Shown here: one piece after another, positions 52,727 through 64,000 of the stretch | How the letters are laid out: the number at the start of each line of letters is the position of its first letter | How positions within the stretch are numbered: the first letter of the stretch is position 1 | Assembly: GCA_949318235.1 (NCBI GenBank) | Contig: CASGGR010000034.1 | Span: forward strand, 759,501-823,500 | From: Ecdyonurus torrentis | Taxonomy: Eukaryota; Arthropoda; Insecta; Ephemeroptera; Heptageniidae | Direction of reading: 5' to 3' | Length of the DNA stretch: 64,000 nt | Notes under the pieces: model-generated | Database searches by the model: none | What the model was told of the DNA's origin: nothing | The model's input: the letters and a program-made list of their open reading frames with translations, nothing else | Translations under genes and position numbers: made by a program

Positions 52727-54662
52727 CCGTTATAGAGAATGTCAGTGCTTTCTCATCGTACTTTTCAGACTGTGAATACGATTTTTTAAGATATCTCCGA
52801 AACTAATAAAGCTACAGGTTTGCGGTTTGAACTAAAATGTAGGACTAACAACCTTGCAAAGAAAAGGTTATTACACCTTAATCGCTCCAATGCAAACTTT
52901 CGCCGTTATAGAGAATCTCAGTGCTTTCTCATCGACTTTTCAGACTGTGAATACGATTTTTTATGATATTTCTGAAACTAATAAAGCTACAGGCTTGCGG
53001 TTCGAACTAGAATGTAGGACTAACAGAGTTGCGAAGAAAAGGTAATTACACCTTAATCGCTCCAATGCAAACTTTCACCGTTATAGAGAATCTCAGTGCT
53101 TTTTTCATCGTACTTTTCAGACTGTGAATACGATTTTTTATGATATCTCCAAAACTAATAAGGCTACAGGCTCGCGGTTTGAACTAAAATGTAGGACCAA
53201 CAGAGTTGCAAAGAAAAGGTTATTACACCTTAATCGCTCCAATGCAAACTTTCGGCGTTATAGAGAATCTCAGTGCTTTCTCATCGTACTTTTCAGACTG
53301 TGAATACGATTTTTGATGATATCTCTGAAACTAATAAAGCTACAGGCTTGCGGTTTGAACTAAAATTTAGGACTAACAGAATTGCAAAGAAAAGGTTCTA
53401 ACACCTTAATCGCTCCAATGCAAACTTTCGCCGTTTTAGAGAATCTCAGTGCTTTCTCATCGTACTTTTCAGTTTGTGAATACGATTTTTGAGGATATTA
53501 CCAAAACTCATAAAGCTACAGGCTTGCGGTTTGAACTAAAATGTAGTACTAACAGACTTGCAAAGTAAAGGTTATTACACCTTAATCGCTCTAATGCAAA
53601 CTTTCGCCGTTATAGAGAATCTCAGTGCTTTCTCATCGTACTTTTCAGACTGTAAATACGATTTTTGATGATATCTCCGAAACTAATAAAGCTACAGGCT
53701 TGCGGTTTGAACTTAAATGTAGGACTAACAGACTTGCAAAGAAAAGGTTATTACACCTTAATCGCTCCAATGCAAACTTTCGCCGTTATAGAGAATTTCA
53801 GTTCTTTCTCATCGTACTTTTCAGACTGTGACTACGATTTTTTATGATATCTCCGAAACTAATAAAGCTACAGGCTTGCGGTTTGAACTAAAATGTAGGA
53901 CAAACAGAGTTGCAAAGAAAAGGTTATTACACCTTAATCGCTCCAATGCAAACTTTCGCCATTATAGAGAATCTCAGTGCTTTCTCATCGTACTTTTCAG
54001 ACTGTGAATACGATTTTTGATGATATTTTTGAAACTAATAAAGCTACAGGCTTGCGGTTTGAACTAGAATGTAGGACTAACAGAGTTGCGAAGAAAAGGT
54101 TATTACACCTTAATCGCTTCAATGCAAACTTTCGCCGTTATAGAGAATCTCAGTGCTTTCTCATCGTACTTTTCAGACTGTGAATATGATTTTTGATGAT
54201 ATCTCCGAAACTAATAAAGCTACAGGTTTGCGGTTTGAGCTAAAATATAGGACTAACAGACTTGCAAAGAAAAGGTTATTACACCTTAATCGCTCCAATG
54301 GAAACTTTCGCCGTTATAGAGAATCTCAGTGCTTTCTCATCGTACTTTTCAGACTGTGAATACGATTTTTGATGATATCTCCAAAACTAATAAAGCTACA
54401 GGCTTGCGGTTTGAACTTAAATGTAGGACTAACAGACTTGCAAAGAAAATGTTATTACACCTTAATCGCTCCATTGCAAACTTTCGCCGTTATAGAGAAT
54501 CTCAGTGCTTTCTTATCGTACTTTTCAGACTGTGAATACCATTTTTGATGATATCTCCGAAACTAATAAAGCTACAGGCTTGCAGTTTGAACTAAAATGT
54601 AGGACTAACAGACTTGCAAAGAAAAGGTTATTACACCTTAATCGCTCCAATGCAAACTTTCA
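52727..54662 (+). repeat. 11-monomer HOR (1936 bp), copy 1
   Basis: Aligns with 54663-56598 at an offset of 1936, exactly 11 x 176. Opposite-sign 1-bp indels (CATCGACTTTTCAG and TGCTTTTTTCATCG) cancel out. Markers are GAATGTCAGTGC, TTTTTTAAGATATC, ACTAACAACCTTGC, ATCTCCAAAACTAATAAGGC, GATGATATTTTTGAAAC and GAATACCATTTTTG. The edge is set by 52726 (G) versus 54662 (A). Confidence 0.9.
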
Positions 54663-56598
54663 CCGTTATAGAGAATGTCAGTGCTTTCTCATCGTACTTT
54701 TCAGACTGTGAATACGATTTTTTAAGATATCTCCGAAACTAATAAAGCTACAGGTTTGCGGTTTGAACTAAAATGTAGGACTAACAACCTTGCAAAGAAA
54801 AGGTTATTACACCTTAATCGCTCCAATGCAATCTTTCGCCGTTATAGAGAATCTCAGTGCTTTCTCATCGACTTTTCAGACTGTGAATACGATTTTTTAT
54901 GATATTTCTGAAACTAATAAAGCTACAGGCTTGCGGTTCGAACTAGAATGTAGGACTAACAGAGTTGCGAAGAAAAGGTAATTACACCTTAATCGCTCCA
55001 ATGCAAACTTTCACCGTTATAGAGAATCTCAGTGCTTTTTTCATCGTACTTTTCAGACTGTGAATACGATTTTTTATGATATCTCCAAAACTAATAAGGC
55101 TACAGGCTCGCGGTTTGAACTAAAATGTAGGACCAACAGAGTTGCAAAGAAAAGGTTATTACACCTTAATCGCTCCAATGCAAACTTTCGGCGTTATAGA
55201 GAATCTCAGTGCTTTCTCATCGTACTTTTCAGACTGTGAATACGATTTTTGATGATATCTCTGAAACTAATAAAGCTACAGGCTTGCGGTTTGAACTAAA
55301 ATTTAGGACTAACAGACTTGCAAAGAAAAGGTTCTTACACCTTAATCGCTCCAATGCAAACTTTCGCCGTTTTAGAGAATCTCAGTGCTTTCTCATCGTA
55401 CTTTTCAGTTTGTGAATACGATTTTTGAGGATATTACCAAAACTCATAAAGCTACAGGCTTGCGGTTTGAACTAAAATGTAGTACTAACAGACTTGCAAA
55501 GTAAAGGTTATTACACCTTAATCGCTCTAATGCAAACTTTCGCCGTTATAGAGAATCTCAGTGCTTTCTCATCGTACTTTTCAGACTGTGAATACGATTT
55601 TTGATGATATCTCCGAAACTAATAAAGCTACAGGCTTGCGGTTTGAACTTAAATGTAGGACTAACAGACTTGCAAAGAAAAGGTTATTACACCTTAATCG
55701 CTCCAATGCAAACTTTCGCCGTTATAGAGAATTTCAGTTCTTTCTCATCGTACTTTTCAGACTGTGACTACGATTTTTTATGATATCTCCGAAACTAATA
55801 AAGCTACAGACTTGCGGTCTGAACTAAAATGTAGGACTAACAGAGTTGCAAAGAAAAGGTTATTACACCTTAATCGCTCCAATGCAAACTTTCGCCATTA
55901 TAGAGAATCTCAGTGCTTTCTCATCGTACTTTTCAGACTGTGAATACGATTTTTGATGATATTTTTGAAACTAATAAAGCTACAGGCTTGCGGTTTGAAC
56001 TAGAATGTAGGACTAACAGAGTTGCGAAGAAAAGGTTATTACACCTTAATCGCTTCAATGCAAACTTTCGCCGTTATAGAGAATCTCAGTGCTTTCTCAT
56101 CGTACTTTTCAGACTGTGAATATGATTTTTGATGATATCTCCGAAACTAATAAAGCTACAGGTTTGCGGTTTGAGCTAAAATATAGGACTAACAGACTTG
56201 CAAAGAAAAGGTTATTACACCTTTATCGCTCCATTGGAAACTTTCGCCATTATAGAGAATCTCAGTGCTTTCTCATCGTACTTTTCAGACTGTGAATACG
56301 ATTTTTGATGATATCTCCGAAACTAATATAGCTACAGGCTTGCGGTTTGAACTTTAATGTAGGACTAACAGACTTGCAAAGAAAATGTTATTACACCTTA
56401 ATCGCTCCATTGCAAACTTTCGCCGTTATAGAGAATCTCAGTGCTTTCTTATCGTACTTTTCAGACTGTGAATACCATTTTTGATGATATCTCCGAAACT
56501 AATAAAGCTACAGGCTTGCAGTTTGAACTAAAATGTAGGACTAACAGACTTGCAAAGAAAAGGTTATTACACCTTAATCGCTCCAATGCAAACTTTCG
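54663..56598 (+). repeat. 11-monomer HOR (1936 bp), copy 2
   Basis: Tandem copy of 52727-54662. Differences seen include GCAATCTTTCGCCG (about 54829), GGACTAACAGAG versus GGACAAACAGAG (about 55834 and 53898), ACAGACTTGCGGTCTG (about 55806) and CTCCATTGGAAAC (about 56229). It is clearly more diverged than the 5109- or 1221-bp pairs. Confidence 0.88.
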
Positions 56599-57624
56599 CC
56601 GTTATAGAGAATCTCAGTGCTTTCTCATCGTACTTTTTAGACTGTGAATACGATTTTTGATGATATTTCCGAAACTAATAAAGCTACAGGCTTTCGGTTT
56701 GAACTAAAATGTAGGACTAACAGACTTGCAAAGAAAAGGTTATTACACCTTAATCCCTCCAATGCAAACTTTCGCCGTTATAGAGAATCCTAGTGCTTTC
56801 TCATCGTACTTTTCAGACTGTGAATACGATTTTTGATTATATCTCCGAAACCAATAAAGCTACAGGCTTGCGGTTTAAACTAAAATATAGGACTAACAGA
56901 CTTGCAAAGAAAAGATTATTTCACTGTAATCGCTCCAATGCAAACTTTCGCCGTTATAGAGAATCTCAGTGCTTTCTCATCGTAGTTTTCAGACTGTGAA
57001 TACGATTTTTGATGATATTTCCGAAACTAATAAAGCTACAGGCTTGCGTATTTGAACTAAAATGTAGGACTAACAGACTTGTTAAGAAAAGGTTATTACA
57101 CCTTAATCGCTCCAATGCAAACTTTCGCCGTTATAGAGAATCTCAGTTCTTTCTCATCGTACTTTTCAGACTGTGACTACGATTTTTGATGATATCTCCG
57201 AAACTAATAAAGCTACAGGCTTGCGGTTTAAACTAAAATGTAGGACTAACAGAGTTGCAAAGAAAAGGTTATTACACCTTAATCGCTCCAATGCAAACTT
57301 TCGCCGTTATAGAGAATGTCAGTGCTTTCTCATCGTACTTTTCAGACTGTGAATACGATTTTTGATGATATCTCCGAAACTAATAAAGCTACAGGTTTGC
57401 GGTTTGAACTTAAATGTAGGACTAACAACCTTGCAAAGAAAAGGTAATTACACCTTAATCGCTCCAATGCAAACTTTCGCCGTTATAGAGAACCTCAGTG
57501 CTTTTTCATCGACTTTTTAGACTGTGAATACGATTTTTTATGATATTTCTGAAACTAATAAAGCTACAGGCTTGCGGTTCAAACTAGAATGTAGGACCAA
57601 CAGAGTTGCGAAGAAAAGGTTATT

Positions 57625-58757
57625 ACACCTTAATCGCTCCAATGCAAACTTTCACCGTTATAGAGAATCTCAGTGCTTTTTCATCGTACTTTTCAGACTG
57701 TGAATACGATTTTTTATGATATCTCCGAAACTAATAAAGCTACAGGCTCGCGGTTTGAACTAAAATGTAGGACCAACAGAGTTGCAAAGAAAAGGTTATT
57801 ACACCTTAATCGCTCAAATGCAAACTTTCGCCGTTATAGAGAATCTCAGTGCTTTCTCATCGTACTTTTCAGACTTTGAATACGATTTTTGATGATATCT
57901 CTGAAACTAATAAAGCTACAGGCTTGCGGTTTGAACTAAAATTTAGGACTAACAGACTTGTAAAGAAAAGGTTAACACCTTAATCGCTCCAATGCAAACT
58001 TTCGCCGTTTTAGAGAATCTCAGTGCTTTCTCATCGTACTTTTCAGTTTGTGAATACGATTTTTGAGGATATTACCAAAACTAATAAAGCTACAGGCTTG
58101 CGGTTTGAACTAAAATGTAGGACTAACAGACTTGCAAAGTAAAGGTTATTACACCTTAATCGCTCTAATGCAAACTTTCGCCGTTATAGAGAATCTCAGT
58201 GCTTTCTCATCGTACTTTTCAGACTGTGAATACGATTTTTGATGATATCTCCGAAACTAATAAAGCTACAAGCTTGCGGTTTGAACTAAAATGTAGGACT
58301 AACAGACTTGCAAAGAAAAGGTTATTACACCTTAATCGCTCCAATGCAAACTTTCGCCGTTATAGAGAATCTCAGCGCTTTCTCATCGTACTTTTCAGAC
58401 TGTGAATACGATTTTTGATGATATCTCCGAAACTAATAAAGCTACAGGCTTGCGGTTTGAACTTAAATGTAGGACTAACAGACTTGCAAAGAAAAGGTAG
58501 TTACACCTTTATCGCTCCAATACAAACTTACGCCGTTATAGAGAATCTCAGTGCTTTCTCATCGTACTTTTCAGACTGTGATTACGATTTTTGATGATAT
58601 TTCTGAAACTAATAAAGCTACAGGCTTGCGGTTTAAACTAAAATGTAGGACTAACAGAATTGCAAAGGAAAGGTTATTACACCTTAATCACTCCAATGCA
58701 AACTTTCGCCGTTATAGAGAATCTCAGTGCTTTCTCATCGTACTTTTCAGACTGTGA
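57625..58757 (+). repeat. Block repeated at 61141-62273
   Basis: About 1.1 kb aligns at an offset of 3516 with 61141-62273. Shared markers are GGCTCGCGG, CAGACTTTGAATACG (about 57873 and 61389), GGTTAACACC (a 2-bp loss), GAGGATATTACC, AATCTCAGCGC, AAAAGGTAGTTACACC and CAATACAAACTTACGCC. The spacing includes the 59.2-60.1 kb dimer region, so that expansion may have separated the two copies. Confidence 0.82.
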
Positions 58758-59199
58758 ATACGATTTTTGATGATATCTCTGAAACTAATAAAGCTACAAG
58801 CTTGCGGTTTGAACTTAAATGTAGGACTAACAGACTTGCAAAGAAAAGGTTATTACACCTTAATCGCTCCAATGCAAACTTTCGCCGTTATAGAGAATTT
58901 CAGTTCTTTCTCATCGTACTTTTCAGACTGTGACTACGATTTTTTATGATATCTCCGAAACTAATAAAGCTACAGGCTTGCGGTTTGAAATAAAATGTAG
59001 GACTAACAGAGTTGCAAAGAAAAGGTTATTACACCTTAATCGCTCCAATGCAAACTTTCGCCGTTATAGAGAATCTCAGTGCTTTCTCATCGTACTTTTC
59101 AGACTGTGAATACGATTTTTGATGATATTTCCGAAACTAATAAAGCTACAGGCTTGCGGTTTGAACTAAAATGTAGGACTAACAGACTTGCAAAGAAAA

Positions 59200-60060
59200 G
59201 GTTATTACACCTTAATCACTCCAATGCAAACTTTCGCCGTTATAGAGAATCCTAGTGCTTTCTCATCGTACTTTTCAGACTGTGAATACGATTTTTGATT
59301 ATATCTCCGAAACTAATAAAGCTACAGGTTTGCGGTTTAAGCTAAAATATAGGACTAACAGACTTGCAAAGAAAAGGTTATTACACCTTAATCACTCCAA
59401 TGCAAACTTTCGCCGTTATAGAGAATCCTAGTGCTTTCTCATCGTACTTTTCAGACTGTGAATACGATTTTTGATTATATCTCCGAAACCAATAAAGCTA
59501 CAGGCTTGCGGTTTGAACTAAAATATAGGACTAACAGACTTGCAAAGAAAAGGTTATTACACCTTAATCACTCCAATGCAAACTTTCGCCGTTATAGAGA
59601 ATCCTAGTGCTTTCTCATCGTACTTTTCAGACTGTGAATACGATTTTTGATTATATCTCCGAAACTAATAAAGCTACAGGTTTGCGGTTTAAGCTAAAAT
59701 ATAGGACTAACAGACTTGCAAAGAAAAGGTTATTACACCTTAATCACTCCAATGCAAACTTTCGCCGTTATAGAGAATCCTAGTGCTTTCTCATCGTACT
59801 TTTCAGACTGTGAATACGATTTTTGAGGATATTACCAAAACTAATAAAGCTACAGGCTTGCGGTTTAAACTAAAATGTAGGACTAACAGACTTGCAAAGA
59901 AAAGGTTATTACACCTTAATCACTCCAATGCAAACTTTCGCCGTTATAGAGAATCCTAGTGCTTTCTCATCGTACTTTTCAGACTGTGAATACGATTTTT
60001 GATTATATCTCCGAAACCAATAAAGCTACAGGCTTGCGGTTTGAACTAAAATATAGGACT
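59200..60060 (+). repeat. Local dimer (352-bp) expansion
   Basis: Five consecutive monomers share TTAATCACTCC and GAATCCTAGTGC (starting near 59212, 59388, 59564, 59740 and 59916). Within them GGTTTGCGGTTTAAGC (about 59327 and 59679) alternates with AAACCAATAAAGC...GGTTTGAAC (about 59487 and 60015), giving a 352-bp two-monomer period. One member at about 59820 has GAGGATATTACC instead. This is a small homogenised island. Confidence 0.85.
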
Positions 60061-60079
60061 AACAGACTTGCAAAGAAAA

Positions 60080-60860
60080 GGTTATTACACCTTAATCGCT
60101 CCAATGCAAACTTTCGCCGTTATAGAGAATGTCAGTGCTTTCTCATTGTACTTTTCAGACTGTGAATACGATTTTTGATGATATCTCCGAAACTAATAAA
60201 GCTACAGGTTTGCGGTTTGAACTAAAATGTAGGACTAACAACCTTGCAAAGAAAAGGTAATTACACCTTAATCGCTCCAATGCAAACTTTCGCCGTTATA
60301 GAGAATCTCAGTGCTTTCTCATCGTACTTTTCAGACTGTGAATACGATTTTTGATGATATCTCTGAAACTAATAAAGCTACAGGCTTGCGGTTTGAACTA
60401 AAATTTAGGACTAACAGACTTGCAAAGAAAAGGTTAACACCTTAATCGCTCCAATGCAAACTTTCGCCGTTTTAGAGAATCTCAGTGCTTTCTCATCGTA
60501 CTTTTCAGTTTGTGAATACGATTTTTGAGGATATTACCAAAACTAATAAAGCTACAGGCTTGCGGTTTGAACTAAAATGTAGGACTAACAGACTTGCAAA
60601 GAAAAGGTTATTACACCTTAATCGCTCCAATGCAAACTTTCGCCGTTATAGAGAATCTCAGTGCTTTCTCATCGTACTTTTCAGACTGTGAATACGATTT
60701 TTGATGATATCTCCGAAACTAATAAAGCTACAGGCTTGCGGTTTGAACTTCAATGTAGGACTAACAGACTTGCAAAGAAAAGGTAGTTACACCTTAATCG
60801 CTCCAATACAAACTTACGCCGTTATAGAGAATCTCAGTGCTTTCTCATCGTACTTTTCAG
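60080..60860 (+). repeat. Block repeated at 62540-63320
   Basis: About 780 bp aligns with 62540-63320 at an offset of 2460 (14 x 176 minus 4). Shared markers are GAATGTCAGTGC with CTCATTGTAC, ACTAACAACCTTGC, GGTTAACACC, GAGGATATTACC and CAATACAAACTTACGCC. The later copy has an extra 1-bp loss (ACACCTAATCGC, about 63249). Confidence 0.8.
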
Positions 60861-61140
60861 ACTGTGAATACGATTTTTTATGATATTTCTGAAACTAATA
60901 AAGCTACAGGCTTGCGGTTCAAACTAGAATGTAGGACTAACAGAGTTGCGAAGAAAAGGTTATTACACCTTAATCGCTCCAATGCAAACTTTCGCCGTTT
61001 TAGAGAATCTCAGTGCTTTCTCATCGTACTTTTCAGTTTGTGAATACGATTTTTAAGGATATTACCAAAACTAATAAAGCTACAGGCTTGCGGTTTGAAC
61101 TAAAATGTAGGACTAACAGACTTGCAAAGTAAAGGTTATT

Positions 61141-62273
61141 ACACCTTAATCGCTCCAATGCAAACTTTCACCGTTATAGAGAATCTCAGTGCTTTTTCAT
61201 CGTACTTTTCAGACTATGAATACGATTTTTTATGATATCTCCGAAACTAATAAAGCTACAGGCTCGCGGTTTGAACTAAAATGTAGGACCAACAGAGTTG
61301 CAAAGAAAAAGTTATTACACCTTAATCGCTCCAATGCAAACTTTCGCCGTTATAGAGAATCTCAGTGCTTTCTCATCGTACTTTTCAGACTTTGAATACG
61401 ATTTTTGATGATATCTCTGAAACTAATAAAGCTACAGGCTTGCGGTTTGAACTAAAATTTAAGACTAACAGACTTGCAAAGAAAAGGTTAACACCTTAAT
61501 CGCTCCAATGCAAACTTTCGCCGTTTTAGAGAATCTCAGTGCTTTCTCATCGTACTTTTCAGTTTGTGAATACGATTTTTGAGGATATTACCAAAACTAA
61601 TAAAGCTACAGGCTTGCGGTTTGAACTAAAATGTAGGACTAACAGACTTGCAAAGTAAAGGTTATTACACCTTAATCGCTCTAATGCAAACTTTCGCCGT
61701 TATAGAGAAACTCACTGCTTTCTCATCGTACTTTTCAGACTGTGAATACGATTTTTGATGATATCTCCGAAACTAATAAAGCTACAAGCTTGCGGTTTGA
61801 ACTAAAATGTAGGACTAACAGACTTGCAAAGAAAAGGTTATTACACCTTAATCGCTCCAATGCAAACTTTCGCCGTTATAGAGAATCTCAGCGCTTTCTC
61901 ATCGTACTTTTCAGACTGTGAATACGATTTTTGATGATATCTCCGAAACTAATAAAGCTACAGGCTTGCGGTTTGAACTTAAATGTAGGACTAACAGACT
62001 TGCAAAGAAAAGGTAGTTACACCTTAATCGCTCCAATACAAACTTACGCCGTTATAGAGAATCTCAGTGCTTTCTCATCGTACTTTTCAGACTGTGATTA
62101 CGATTTTTGATGATATTTCTGAAACTAATAAAGCTACAGGCTTGCGGTTTAAACTAAAATGTAGGACTAACAGAGTTGCAAAGGAAAGGTTATTACACCT
62201 TAATCACTCCAATGCAAACTTTCGCCGTTATAGAGAATCTCAGTGCTTTCTCATCGTACTTTTCAGACTGTGA
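61141..62273 (+). repeat. Second member of the 57625-58757 block
   Basis: Copy of 57625-58757. Differences include AATTTAAGACTAAC (about 61455), GAGAAACTCACTGC (about 61706) and ACAGAGTTGCAAAGG (about 62170) versus ACAGAATTGCAAAGG (about 58654). Downstream it leads into 62540-63320. Confidence 0.8.
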
Positions 62274-62539
62274 ATACGATTTTTGATGATATCTCCGAAA
62301 CCAATAAAGCTACAGGCTTGCGGTTTGAACTAAAATGTAGGACTAACAGACTTGTTAAGAAAAGGTTATTACACCTTAATCGCTCCAATGCAAACTTTCG
62401 CCGTTATAGAGAATCTCAGTTCTTTCTCATCGTACTTTTCAGACTGTGACTACGATTTTTGATGATATCTCCGAAACTAATAAAGCTACAGGCTTGCGGT
62501 TTAAACTAAAATGTAGGACTAACAGAGTTGCAAAGAAAA

Positions 62540-64000
62540 GGTTATTACACCTTAATCGCTCCAATGCAAACTTTCGCCGTTATAGAGAATGTCAGTGCTT
62601 TCTCATTGTACTTTTCAGACTGTGAATACGATTTTTGATGATATCTCCGAAACTAATAAAGCTACAGGTTTGCGGTTTGAACTAAAATGTAGGACTAACA
62701 ACCTTGCAAAGAAAAGGTAATTACACCTTAATCGCTCCAATGCAAACTTTCGCCGTTATAGAGAATCTCAGTGCTTTCTCATCGTACTTTTCAGACTGTG
62801 AATACGATTTTTGATGATATCTCTGAAACTAATAAAGCTACAGGCTTGCGGTTTGAACTAAAATTTAGGACTAACAGACTTGCAAAGAAAAGGTTAACAC
62901 CTTAATCGCTCCAATGCAAACTTTCGCCGTTTTAGAGAATCTCAGTGCTTTCTCATCGTACTTTTCAGTTTGTGAATACGATTTTTGAGGATATTACCAA
63001 AACTAATAAAGCTACAGGCTTGCGGTTTGAACTAAAATGTAGGACTAACAGACTTGCAAAGAAAAGGTTATTACACCTTAATCGCTCCAATGCAAACTTT
63101 CGCCGTTATAGAGAATCTCAGTGCTTTCTCATCGTACTTTTCAGACTGTGAATACGATTTTTGATGATATCTCCGAAACTAATAAAGCTACAGGCTTGCG
63201 GTTTGAACTTAAATGTAGGACTAACAGACTTGCAAAGAAAAGGTAGTTACACCTAATCGCTCCAATACAAACTTACGCCGTTATAGAGAATCTCAGTGCT
63301 TTCTCATCGTACTTTTCAGACTGTGATTACGATTTTTGATGATATTTCTGAAACTAATAAATCTACAGGCTTGCGGTTTAAACTAAAATGTAGGACTAAC
63401 AGAGTTGCAAAGGAAAGGTTATTACACCTTAATCACTCCAATGCAAACTTTCGCCGTTATAGAGAATCTCAGGGCTTTTTCATCGACTTTTCAGACTGTG
63501 AATACGATTTTTTATGATATTTCTGAAACTAATAAAGCTACAGGCTTGCGGTCCAAACTAGAATGTAGGACTAACAGAGTTGCGAAGAAAAGGTTATTAC
63601 ACCTTAATCGCTCCAATGCAAACTTTCGCCGTTTTAGAGAATCTCAGTGCTTTCTCATCGTACTTTTCAGTTTGTGAATACGATTTTTGAGGATATTACC
63701 AAAACTAATAAAGCTACAGGCTTGCGGTTTGAACTAAAATGTAGGACTAACAGACTTGCAAAGTAAAGGTTATTACACCTTAATCGCTCCAATGCAAACT
63801 TTCACCGTTATAGAGAATCTCAGTGCTTTTTCATCGTACTTTTCAGACTGTGAATACGATTTTTTATGATATCTCCGAAACTAATAAAGCTACAGGCTTG
63901 CGGTTTGAACTAAAATTTAGGACTAACAGACTTGCAAAGAAAAGGTTAACACCTTAATCGCTCCAATGCAAACTTTCGCCGTTTTAGAGAATCTCAGTGC
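62540..64000 (+). repeat. Terminal part of the array in this window
   Basis: 62540-63320 is a copy of 60080-60860. The rest are second-subfamily monomers: CATCGACTTTTCAG (about 63483), GGTCCAAACTAGAATG (about 63550), GAGGATATTACC (about 63689) and GGTTAACACC (about 63945). The array continues without a boundary at the end of the window. Confidence 0.85.

Larger units (their letters stand above)
7053..64000 (+). repeat. 176-bp satellite array, right segment
   Basis: About 323 monomers in the same orientation as the left segment, with no other insertion or inversion seen. Most monomers are 176 bp. Deviations are small: A-run length changes, a 10-bp deletion form, and 1-2 bp losses. Up to about 21 kb the left-type subfamily prevails. 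Beyond about 27 kb a second subfamily is the rule, marked by ACAGAGTTGC(A/G)AAG, GGCTCGCGG, GAGGATATTACCAAAAC and AGTTCTTTCTC. No gene is visible on either strand. Parts not covered by a finer entry below (for example 29.63-30.39, 40.43-41.79 and 45.77-46.28 kb) are ordinary monomers of the local subfamily. Confidence 0.97.

Overview
The window is almost entirely one tandemly repeated satellite DNA with a monomer of about 176 bp. It fills 1-5724 and 7053-64000, roughly 355 monomers in a single head-to-tail orientation, and runs off both ends of the window. I find no convincing protein-coding gene, rRNA, tRNA, CRISPR array or bacterial operon. A long A/T-rich satellite with multi-monomer higher-order repeats (HORs) and a Tc1/mariner-type insertion points to a eukaryotic, probably animal, nuclear genome, most likely pericentromeric, centromeric or other heterochromatin. 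I do not recognise the satellite family and cannot name the species.

The consensus monomer, counted by hand, is 176 bp with 66 G/C bases (37.5% GC) and seven CpGs. Because 176 is not a multiple of three, each monomer carries an open stretch of about 68 codons that runs 31 bases into the next copy and stops there. This creates an illusory series of near-identical small ORFs. Longer 90-149 codon versions appear only where small indels join the frames.

Layout: (1) 1-1115, monomers related to those at 9.2-10.9 kb; (2) 1116-5689, two tandem copies of a 2287-bp, 13-monomer HOR; (3) 5725-7052, a 1328-bp non-autonomous transposon with 28-bp perfect terminal inverted repeats and a TA duplication, sitting in one monomer, with an internal tandem duplication of about 285 bp; (4) 7055-10891, shorter 2- and 4-monomer duplications leading into the next block; (5) 10892-21109, two almost identical tandem copies of a 5109-bp, 29-monomer HOR; (6) 21110-26800, a mosaic zone where two monomer subfamilies interleave; (7) 26.8-64 kb, a second subfamily domain built from several nested tandem duplications (2102, 2443, 1221, 1408, 2289/2466 and 1936 bp) plus displaced copies of the same blocks 2.5-13.5 kb apart.

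Nothing here works as a gene system. The biology on view is satellite evolution: repeated unequal exchange or amplification of multi-monomer blocks, local homogenisation, small slippage events inherited as block markers, CpG transition variants at every CpG of the monomer, and one transposon insertion whose empty site can be read from neighbouring monomers.
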